Source of the DNA: Brevundimonas sp. PAMC22021
Lineage (GTDB): Bacteria; Pseudomonadota; Alphaproteobacteria; Caulobacterales; Caulobacteraceae
Assembly: GCF_019443405.1 (NCBI RefSeq)
Contig: NZ_CP080376.1
Coordinates: 1,302,001-1,366,000 of the forward strand
Length of the DNA: 64,000 nucleotides
Reading direction: 5' to 3'
Shown piece by piece: positions 44,459 to 51,759 of this stretch; the first letter of the stretch is position 1, and each line of letters begins with the position of its first letter. The notes beneath the pieces were generated by a model. The model did no database searches. It was not told where the DNA came from and saw nothing but the letters and a program-made list of their open reading frames with translations. The position numbers and the translations under genes are program-made.

Positions 44459-45939
44459 GTTCCGAGATATCCGCCGGTGAAGCCTGCGACCTCCAGCCCG
44501 CGCCGGATGTTCGGCTCGCCGCGCATGTGGCGCCACACGAAGTCGGAGCGGTGGTTCTCGGTCATGATGACGATCGGGCCCTGGTCGATGCCGAGATAAT
44601 CGCCGTCAACCCAGCCGATCCCGTCCACGATCCTGCCGTGCTGAAGCGGCCCGTCCCGCACCGTCAGCGTCGGATTGAAGCTGTCGAGGAAGCCCCACTG
44701 GGTATAGAGGCCGGCCCCATAACGCGCCTTGATCGCCTTGATGCAGGGCACGACGATCTCGGGCGCAAAGGCGATGGAGCCTGCGGCCGCCGTTGGCGCC
44801 ATCGTCCCGTCGTCCCGGTCGCCCGGACCGCGCGCGGAGTAGGAGAAGAACTCCCGCTCCTTGCCGTCGATGGTCTGCTTGAAGTCCCCAGGTCCGTCGC
44901 AGGCGGTCAGTCCCCATACCTCGGACGAATAGCCCGCCCAGCCGCCGGGATTGTCATGGGCGTACTTCTGCTGGGCGTAGACGGCGCGGCGGCTGTTCTC
45001 GAAATAGTCGAGCCGCTCGTCCCGCAGCGATGACTGGCCCCGCATCCAAGCGTCCTGGACGCCGCGGAAATCCACAAACATGTGGCTGTACTGGTGGCCG
45101 AAGATCGGGGCGAACTCCAGGTGCCAGCTGCCCCAACGTTCGGTCCAGCTCTTGTCGTAGCCATACGCCCATTCGTGCCACACCCCCGCGTCCAGCGGAT
45201 GCGTCGGGCTGCCCATCGCCAAGAGCAGGATCAGCATGCCTTCGTTGTAGACGAACCAGTCCGAGGGGATGAATCCGGTCTCCGGATGCCAGCCCATGCT
45301 GATGCGGTTCGGCCGCACCACGGCCCAGGGCCATTCGACCCGCTCATACAGGAACTGCGCCTTCTCCCGGATCTCCGCCTCGGCCGGATCGCGACCGTCG
45401 AAGTAGCGGGCGGCGAACAGCATGCCGGCGAGCAGCAGCGCCGTATCCACCGTCGACAGCTCGTTCGTTGCGAACCGAAGCCCGGCTTCCATGTCCAGGA
45501 AGTGATAGAAGAAGCCCTTGTAACCCGCCGTGCCGGACGCCTCCGGCCCCTGCGGCAGGGCGGCGAAGAAGCGCAGGGTGTTCAGCGTGCGCTCGCGCGC
45601 CTCCGCCCGGCTCATCCAGCCGCGCTCCACCCCCACCGGCCAGCAGGTCAGCGCGAACCCCACCGCCGCCACCGAGCAAAAGGATTTCGTCGGCCAGCGG
45701 TCCGGCGTCAGCCCCGTGCGCTTGTCCGTCACATGGGCGAACCAGCGAAAGGTCCGCTCCTGAAGTTGGTCGATCTCACGATCCAGCCTGAGCGGCCGGC
45801 GCCCGGTGCCGTTGACCGGATCCGCCACGACAGCGCGCGTCGGCGACGGCGTGGCTTGAGCCGACGCCACGCCCGGCGCCCCCACCGCCAGAGCCGCCGC
45901 ACCCGCCGTGGTCTGCATCAGAAGGTCTCGACGGTTCAT
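44455..45939 (-). CDS. GH144-like endo-glucanase (PF10091 glycoamylase fold), Tat-exported
   Basis: The 494-residue protein begins with the twin-arginine motif MNRRDLLMQT and a hydrophobic signal (cleavage near VASAQA). The mature part matches the PF10091 pattern throughout: RTFRWFAHVTDKRTGLTPDR, FFYHFLDMEAGLRF, ELSTVDTALLLAGMLFAARY, GMLILLLAMGSPTHPL, YSHMFVDFRGVQD and FNPTLTVRDG. Characterised GH144 members are endo-beta-1,2-glucanases, so beta-1,2-glucan is the leading substrate. It sits between the TonB receptor and the binding protein of the ABC importer. Related PF10091 enzymes have other activities, so this is inference. Confidence 0.85.
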   Translation of the reverse strand: MNRRDLLMQTTAGAAALAVGAPGVASAQATPSPTRAVVADPVNGTGRRPLRLDREIDQLQERTFRWFAHVTDKRTGLTPDRWPTKSFCSVAAVGFALTCWPVGVERGWMSRAEARERTLNTLRFFAALPQGPEASGTAGYKGFFYHFLDMEAGLRFATNELSTVDTALLLAGMLFAARYFDGRDPAEAEIREKAQFLYERVEWPWAVVRPNRISMGWHPETGFIPSDWFVYNEGMLILLLAMGSPTHPLDAGVWHEWAYGYDKSWTERWGSWHLEFAPIFGHQYSHMFVDFRGVQDAWMRGQSSLRDERLDYFENSRRAVYAQQKYAHDNPGGWAGYSSEVWGLTACDGPGDFKQTIDGKEREFFSYSARGPGDRDDGTMAPTAAAGSIAFAPEIVVPCIKAIKARYGAGLYTQWGFLDSFNPTLTVRDGPLQHGRIVDGIGWVDGDYLGIDQGPIVIMTENHRSDFVWRHMRGEPNIRRGLEVAGFTGGYLGT

Positions 45940-45974
45940 GGCGCCTCACGCAGTACAGGGCAGAAAAGAAGCGA

Positions 45975-46001
45975 CCGCCTCCCGCTCGATGCGAGAGGCG
46001 G
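45975..46001 (-). terminator. Stem-loop after the locus A TonB receptor gene
   Basis: CCGCCTC (45975-45981) pairs with GAGGCGG (45995-46001), a few bases after the receptor stop on the minus strand, followed by a T-rich stretch (TTCTTTTCT). It may reduce read-through into the glucanase gene or stabilise the receptor message. Confidence 0.5.
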
Positions 46002-46015
46002 CCAAACCAGGGAGA

Positions 46016-49000
46016 TCAGAACGAGTAGCGGGCGCCCACCTGGAACGTCCGGGTCGGGAACAGCACTCCGCTTGGCCGACCGAAGTTGGCGTTGGGGCTG
46101 GCAGCCGATCCCGTTCCCCCGTCGTAGCCTGTGAAGTTGCTGAAGTTGAACACGTTGATCGCGTCCACGAACACCTCGACCTGCTGCCCGTCGAAGACCT
46201 GGAAGTTCTTGGTCAGCCTTAGGTCCAGATTCCGGTAGGCAAAGGCGTCCGGCAGGAAGAACTGCTCCCGCTCGGGACGGCCCGCGTTGGGTCGATAATA
46301 AAACTGTGAGCCCCGCCCGTCAAAGACGTCATACGGCGTGCCCGAGCCTAGCGTCAGGATACCGGACAAACGGAAATCCAATGGCAGGTCGATGATGCCG
46401 TTGGCCACGATGCGGTGACGCTCGTCGTTGCCCGACGGCCGCATCGGCGAGCTCTCCACCGAGAAGCAATCAAAGCAGAAGTTGTCGGCGCCGCCGTTCT
46501 GCTCAGCTTTCGACAGGGTGTAGGCAACGTTCAGGCCCCAACCTGAATCAGCCGTGTAGGGCTTGTCCAACTTGACATAGAGGGCGGTAAACTCACGCTC
46601 CTTGTTGTGGTCGGACACCAGGTAAGAGCGGTAAGGGTTGGCCGCGCCGGGAGAACAGAAGCCGCCGTTGTCGCCGAAGCCGCCGTCGTCGTTGCCATAG
46701 GACGGTTCGCGACAACGGTTCAGATATTGCCAGGTGAACTCGTTCTCCGTCTTGCCGTAGGCCAGGGTGAACTCGGTCTGCCACTCGCCAACGCGCTGGC
46801 GGACGCCCAGGTTGAACTGGTCGGTGCGCGGCGGCTCGAAGTCGTTCTTCAGCAGGAACGCCTCGCCCTTGGCGGGGAAGCCGGCCAACAGGGCGTCCAA
46901 TCCGTCCGTCGTCGCGTAAACGGGATTCCAGCGCACCGGGTCCGTCGGGGTGCCATCGGCCACGCCGGCCGGTCGGCCCGTCGTCGAGAAGAAGACGTTC
47001 TGAGAGAAGTCGAAAGGCTTGGCCAGCTCGTCAAATGCAAAATTGAACTGCACCCGATCATAATACCGACCGGCGCCGCCGAAGATCACGGTCGAGCGGT
47101 CGCCGAAGATGTCATACGAGAACCCGAAGCGCGGCTGGAAGGCGTCGGTAAAGGGCTCGCGGTCACCGCTGCCGATATAGTCGTTGATGTTGAACCAGCT
47201 TGGGGCATACCCGGCCGGTTTCCCTCCGTCGGTAGACGCGATCCATTGGTTCAGTCCGGTGACAACCGACTGAGGCGTGACGTAGTCCGCATTATTGAAA
47301 TTGTCTTCATAGTCCCACCGCAGCCCAAGGTTCAATTCGAGCTTGTCGGTGATCCGCCAGTCATCCTGGATATACAGGCCATAGACGTTGTTGGTCAGGT
47401 CTATGGTCGGAAACTCATTGCCCAGTTCGACACGGTACGGCACGTCATCGTCACCGCTGGCAACGCCGTTCAAGTCATAAAAGAACTGGGGATTGCGCCC
47501 GAATTCTTTCTCCACGTTGTATGTCTGCTTGGAAAATTTTGCCCCCACCTTGATCGTATGAAAGCCGCGGAACTCCACATCCGTGAAAGTCAGATCGTTG
47601 CGGAAGGTCAGGGCTTCGTCCGTGATGTCCTGTCGGCTGTTGGCGCCGCCGATGTTTACGATGGCCACCCCGCCAAACGGATCATAAGGACCCTCAAAAA
47701 TGCGGTAGCTGGCTCCAGGCAGATCGAAGTTGGCTGCGGTCGGGTTGTAGTTGTAGTCGCGGTAATCGACCGCGAACTCGTTTAGAAAACCCGCCCCCTG
47801 CCACTGATAGCGCAGGTTGCCGCTCTTAGTAGTCTGGCGCAGGCCGCTGGCGCGCTCAAAGGTATTTGCGCCGCCAACCCCCGTGGTGTCCGCCTCATCG
47901 CGATAGGTGACGCTGAGGTCGATCAGGTGACCGTCCGCAGGCTGAAAGCTCAGCTTTCCGAAGATCAGGTCTTCTTCGAACGGGGTGGCGAAAGTGCCGA
48001 TGTATTCGTCGAACCGGCTGACGTATTCTGGATTCTGCCGCCCCAAGTTCACCTGGGCGGCGCGCTGCTCCTCCTTGCGCTCGTAGTTCACGAAGAAGTG
48101 CAGGCGATCCTGGATGATTGGACCGCCCAGAGCGGCGCCATACTGGCGCACCTCCAAATCCGCCTTTTCATCTCCGCGCCGCTCGGCGAACTCGTCCTGA
48201 GCGATGAAGCTTTCGTCGCGATACTGGCCGAACACTTCGCCGTGGAACTCGTTGGTGCCCGAGCGGGTGACGGCGGTGATGATCGCTGAGGAGGCCTGCT
48301 CGTACTCGGCCTTGAAGTTCTGGCTTACGACGCGGAACTCCTGGATAGAGCCCTGCGGGAAGGGATTGCCGCGACTGTCGTCCTGGCCCGCGATGCCGCC
48401 GCCGATGACGTTGGACTTCAGGCTGGCGCCGTCAATGAAGGCGTTGACGGATTCGGCGCGCTGGCCACCGGCGGTGATGGTCTGCTCCGTCTCGCTCTGC
48501 GACAAGCGCACGCCGGGCGCCAGCGCGGCGAAGTTCAGGAAGTTGCGGTTGATCTGCGGCAGGGTCTGGATCTGCTGCGTGGTGACATTGGTGGCGTTCT
48601 CAGGCGTGCGGACTTCGGCCAGCCGGCGGCCGACGACCACCACGTCCTCCACCGTGCTCTCGCCCGCATCAGCCGTTATCGCAGCGCCGATCGCCAGATC
48701 GAGATCGCCTACCTGTCCCACGCCGATCGTGACCGTATCCGTGGCGACGCCGCCGTCCGGGGCCGTTGCGGTGATTTCATAGGTGCCGGGGCGCAAGCCT
48801 GACAGCACATAGCCGCCCGACGCATTGGCCGTCGTGCGGGTCGTGAAGCCGGTGGACGTCTCGCGCGCCACCACAGTTGCGCCGGCCTCTGGCGCGCCGC
48901 CATCCGCGATGGAACCTCGGATAGTCGACGTCGCGGTCTGCGCCATGGCCCCGCCGGCGCTGAGCAGGCCGACGGAGAGGGCCAGCGCCGATGCGGCGGC

Positions 49001-49033
49001 AAGGGCGTGGTTGCGGGTCTTGATGTTAGGCAT
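46016..49033 (-). CDS. Oar-like TonB-dependent outer-membrane receptor
   Basis: This TonB-driven importer of about 1005 residues probably takes up oligosaccharides. After a Sec signal (about 1-31, ending GGAMAQ) comes a carboxypeptidase-regulatory-like beta-sandwich (TIRGSIADGGAPEAGATVVA). Then follow a VEDVVVVGRR TonB-box-like stretch, a plug with LPQINRNFLNFAALAPGVRLSQ, and a barrel ending in FQVGARYSF. ATG 49033 was chosen because the signal begins there; the lacI stop overlaps it by 8 bases, implying coupling. The N-terminal domain and plug style match the Oar subfamily. Confidence 0.92.
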   Translation of the reverse strand: MPNIKTRNHALAAASALALSVGLLSAGGAMAQTATSTIRGSIADGGAPEAGATVVARETSTGFTTRTTANASGGYVLSGLRPGTYEITATAPDGGVATDTVTIGVGQVGDLDLAIGAAITADAGESTVEDVVVVGRRLAEVRTPENATNVTTQQIQTLPQINRNFLNFAALAPGVRLSQSETEQTITAGGQRAESVNAFIDGASLKSNVIGGGIAGQDDSRGNPFPQGSIQEFRVVSQNFKAEYEQASSAIITAVTRSGTNEFHGEVFGQYRDESFIAQDEFAERRGDEKADLEVRQYGAALGGPIIQDRLHFFVNYERKEEQRAAQVNLGRQNPEYVSRFDEYIGTFATPFEEDLIFGKLSFQPADGHLIDLSVTYRDEADTTGVGGANTFERASGLRQTTKSGNLRYQWQGAGFLNEFAVDYRDYNYNPTAANFDLPGASYRIFEGPYDPFGGVAIVNIGGANSRQDITDEALTFRNDLTFTDVEFRGFHTIKVGAKFSKQTYNVEKEFGRNPQFFYDLNGVASGDDDVPYRVELGNEFPTIDLTNNVYGLYIQDDWRITDKLELNLGLRWDYEDNFNNADYVTPQSVVTGLNQWIASTDGGKPAGYAPSWFNINDYIGSGDREPFTDAFQPRFGFSYDIFGDRSTVIFGGAGRYYDRVQFNFAFDELAKPFDFSQNVFFSTTGRPAGVADGTPTDPVRWNPVYATTDGLDALLAGFPAKGEAFLLKNDFEPPRTDQFNLGVRQRVGEWQTEFTLAYGKTENEFTWQYLNRCREPSYGNDDGGFGDNGGFCSPGAANPYRSYLVSDHNKEREFTALYVKLDKPYTADSGWGLNVAYTLSKAEQNGGADNFCFDCFSVESSPMRPSGNDERHRIVANGIIDLPLDFRLSGILTLGSGTPYDVFDGRGSQFYYRPNAGRPEREQFFLPDAFAYRNLDLRLTKNFQVFDGQQVEVFVDAINVFNFSNFTGYDGGTGSAASPNANFGRPSGVLFPTRTFQVGARYSF

Positions 49034-50105
49034 GGTGAGGCTCCCCCCTGAGATTTCGGTCACGCCCGCTGGGGCGGGACGAGACCGTTTTTGATTGATG
49101 TTGCAAGGCGACGCTGGACTGACGCACGACCAGTGTAGGCCGGACGATCTCGGGCCCGGATTCCGGCAAGGCGCCGGTCGCGGGCGCCTGGATCAGCGTG
49201 ATCAGCCGCTCGAGCGCGCGCGCGCCGGTTCCGGCGATATCGACCTTCAGCGTCGTCAACGCTGGCCGCACGACCTCGGCGATGGGCACGTCGTCGAAGC
49301 CGACCACGGCGATGTCGTCCGGGCAGTTCAGGCCCGCCTCCTGGATCGCCAGCACGGCGCCGACCGCCATCATGTCGTTGGCCGCGAACACCGCATCCGG
49401 CGGGGAAACCTCGGCCAGCATCCGGGCCACGGCGCGGTAACCGGAACCCTGGGTGAAGTCGCCCGGCTCGATCCGGCTCTCGAGTCCGGCCGCTTCCAAC
49501 GCCTGACCATAGCCGCGCATGCGGTCGTCGGCTTCGAGATTGCCGACGGGCCCGCGTACATGGGCGATGCGACGACGACCTGTTTCCAGTAGGTGGGCGA
49601 CCGCTTGCGATGCCCCGTCATGATTGTCGATCGTGATGCACGGGCGATCCGTTCCAACGGCCGCCGCGTTCATCAGCACCACGGGCAGGGATCCGACCAG
49701 CCCTTCGGCGAGCTTCGCCGCATCGAGGTGCGGCGACAGCACGATCAGACCGTCGACCCGCCCGCGCATCGACCGCATCGCCATCGCGGCTTCTTCGGCG
49801 TCGTCGTGCGAGCTGGACACAATCAGATGCTTGCCGTGCGCACGCGCGGCGAGATCCATGCCGCGGATAAGCTCGGAGAAATACTCGCCGAACAGGTCCG
49901 GCAGGATCACGCCCAGGGTGTCGGTCCGCCGCATCGACAGGCTGCGCGCGCCGCTGTGCGGGACATAGCGCAGCGTCTCGACCGCCTCGAGCACACGCCC
50001 GCGCATGGCCTCGGTGACGGCCTCAGCGCCGTTAAGGACACGCGAAACGGACGCCACGGACACGCCGGACCGTTTCGCGACATCGCGGATCGTGGCCGAC
50101 CTCAT
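49026..50105 (-). CDS. LacI-family transcriptional regulator (locus A)
   Basis: The 359-residue regulator has an N-terminal helix-turn-helix (TIRDVAKRSGVSVASVSRVLNG), the hinge, and a periplasmic-binding-type effector domain (GVILPDLFGEYFSELIRGMD; CPDDIAVVGFDD). ATG 50105 was preferred over a start 18 bases earlier because family similarity begins there. It heads the minus-strand locus and its stop overlaps the receptor start by 8 bases. A perfect palindrome about 105 bases upstream is its likely own operator. The effector is probably a sugar from the glucan. Confidence 0.94.
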   Translation of the reverse strand: MRSATIRDVAKRSGVSVASVSRVLNGAEAVTEAMRGRVLEAVETLRYVPHSGARSLSMRRTDTLGVILPDLFGEYFSELIRGMDLAARAHGKHLIVSSSHDDAEEAAMAMRSMRGRVDGLIVLSPHLDAAKLAEGLVGSLPVVLMNAAAVGTDRPCITIDNHDGASQAVAHLLETGRRRIAHVRGPVGNLEADDRMRGYGQALEAAGLESRIEPGDFTQGSGYRAVARMLAEVSPPDAVFAANDMMAVGAVLAIQEAGLNCPDDIAVVGFDDVPIAEVVRPALTTLKVDIAGTGARALERLITLIQAPATGALPESGPEIVRPTLVVRQSSVALQHQSKTVSSRPSGRDRNLRGEPHHA

Positions 50106-50209
50106 CGGCCCATCCACCCGCACGTGGCCCAGCCCTCTGGCGGCAAAGTCAGTCCTCCCTGCAAACGAACCGTGCCAGCCATCCTATCGAAGGTCTGTCG
50201 ATATCGCCC

Positions 50210-50223
50210 TGTAACCGGTTACA
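50210..50223. promoter_or_regulatory. LacI-type operator upstream of the locus A operon
   Basis: TGTAACCGGTTACA is a perfect 14-bp palindrome with a central CG, the classic LacI-family operator shape. It lies upstream of the lacI gene and of the whole 50105-38221 operon. A near copy lies at 36930-36943. The rest of the 50106-50360 gap shows no gene; a bulged hairpin at 50331-50355 just past the antiporter stop may be a weak terminator. Confidence 0.75.
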
Positions 50224-50360
50224 TCGCACAGGCGCCGACCGCTTCGCAAGAGGCGCTGAGAGGCAAGCCGTCCAGCCGCCCCAAGCGTCGCGTGTTGGAC
50301 CAGGGATTCCGCTCGATCATCAGGCGCCTGGACTGATTGCCCAGCCAATCCAGTCAGCGG

Positions 50361-51626
50361 CTAACCAGGAGCATGTTCGGCGATCAGGCCATCTCGGCGC
50401 GCCTTGCGGCCATAGACCTGCTCGAACAGCGGCGAGGCCATCAGCGTGGTGATGATCGCCATCAGCACCAGGATCGAGAACAGCGCCGGCCCGATAATGC
50501 CGCGCTGCAGACCGATGTTGATGATGATCAGCTCCATCAGACCGCGCGCGTTCATCAGGGCGCCGATGCCCATGGCGGTCGGGTTGTCCTGACCAGTCAG
50601 GCGGGCGGCCGCCCAGCAGGCGCCCCCCTTGGCCACGATGGACCCCATCAGGATCAGCGCCGTCACTCCGAGCAGGCCGATGCTGTTGACCATGGTCAGC
50701 TGCGTATTCAGGCCCGAGAAGGTGAAGAACATCGGCAGCAGCACCAGGACGGCGAAGGGCTCAAGCTGGGTGCGGATCTGCTGGGTCAACAGACCCCGCG
50801 GCATGGCGACGCCCAGGATGAAGCCCCCGAACACGGCGTGGATGCCCACGGCGTCCATGACCCAGGCGCAGAGCATGAACAGGATCAGCACGATGCCGAG
50901 AACGCTCGCGCTGACCTTGCCTTCGCGTTCGACCTGACGGCCGAGCGGCGCGAGAAGCCGGGGTCCGAACGTCAGCATGAAGGCCGCAAAGGCCGCGCCG
51001 CCGCAGATGGCCTTGACGGCGACCATGGCGCCGCCCCCGAAGCTCGCCAGAACGATGGCCAGCACGCACCAGGCGCCGGCGTCATCAATCGCGCCGGCCG
51101 AAAGCGACAGCGAACCCATGCGCGTGCCGCTCAGTCCCCGCTCGTGGATGATCCGCGCCAGCATCGGAAAGGCGGTGATCGAGATCGCCGCGCCCATGAA
51201 CAGCATGGCTTGCCAGGTGACCATGCCTGGGCCGAACAAGCCCATCTGGATCAGCCATGGCGTGAGCGCGATGGCCACCAGGAACGGCGCGGCCATTCCG
51301 GCCAGCGACACCGCCACGGCGCTGCCGGCGTTTGTCTTGAAATGGTCGCGCTCGAAACCAAGCCCCACCAGGAACATGTACAGCCCGACGCCGAGCTGGG
51401 CGCCGACGAACAGCACCGATTTCGACTCGGCGGGAAACAGTGCGGCCTGAAGCTCGGGCGCCATCAGGCCGAACAGCGACGGCCCCAGGATCACCCCGGC
51501 GATCATCTCGCCGACCACCTGCGGCTGGCCCAGCCAGGTCTTGGCCGCCCAGCCCACCGCACGACAGGCGGCGATGATCACCGCCATCTGCAGGAAAAAG
51601 GCGACGCTGAGTTCCGCGTTCGTCAT
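50361..51626 (-). CDS. CPA2-type cation/proton antiporter
   Basis: This is an integral membrane Na+ or K+/H+ antiporter of 421 residues with about 12-13 hydrophobic segments. It has the conserved VGEMIAGVILGPSLFG near the N-terminus and the ion-binding aspartate pair SAGAIDDAGAW. ATG 51626 starts the hydrophobic core directly. No TrkA or regulatory domain follows. It diverges from the GH3 gene, so its link to the sugar loci is unclear. Confidence 0.88.
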   Translation of the reverse strand: MTNAELSVAFFLQMAVIIAACRAVGWAAKTWLGQPQVVGEMIAGVILGPSLFGLMAPELQAALFPAESKSVLFVGAQLGVGLYMFLVGLGFERDHFKTNAGSAVAVSLAGMAAPFLVAIALTPWLIQMGLFGPGMVTWQAMLFMGAAISITAFPMLARIIHERGLSGTRMGSLSLSAGAIDDAGAWCVLAIVLASFGGGAMVAVKAICGGAAFAAFMLTFGPRLLAPLGRQVEREGKVSASVLGIVLILFMLCAWVMDAVGIHAVFGGFILGVAMPRGLLTQQIRTQLEPFAVLVLLPMFFTFSGLNTQLTMVNSIGLLGVTALILMGSIVAKGGACWAAARLTGQDNPTAMGIGALMNARGLMELIIINIGLQRGIIGPALFSILVLMAIITTLMASPLFEQVYGRKARRDGLIAEHAPG

Positions 51627-51650
51627 GGGTCCCCTCCCTGCGACGCATTG

Positions 51651-51666
51651 GCGTTCTTGAGAACGC
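51651..51666. promoter_or_regulatory. Palindrome in the antiporter/bglX divergent region
   Basis: GCGTTCTTGAGAACGC has perfect 7-base arms around two central bases. It lies between divergent genes and overlaps a possible -35 (TTGAGA) for the plus-strand GH3 gene. It could be an operator, but unlike the other two it has no TGTAA arms, so another regulator would act here. Confidence 0.45.
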
Positions 51667-51759
51667 TCACATTGCTGATTAGGGTGGCCGAGATGAGCGG
51701 TGAAGACAAGCCGCCGCAATCGTCATGTCGCCAGACGACGCCCTGGGGAGGGAATCAAG

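Noticed and set aside
50331..50355. Hairpin as a strong terminator after the antiporter
   Set aside because: The stem has a bulge and there is no T tract in the transcript direction, so it is mentioned only as a weak possibility.
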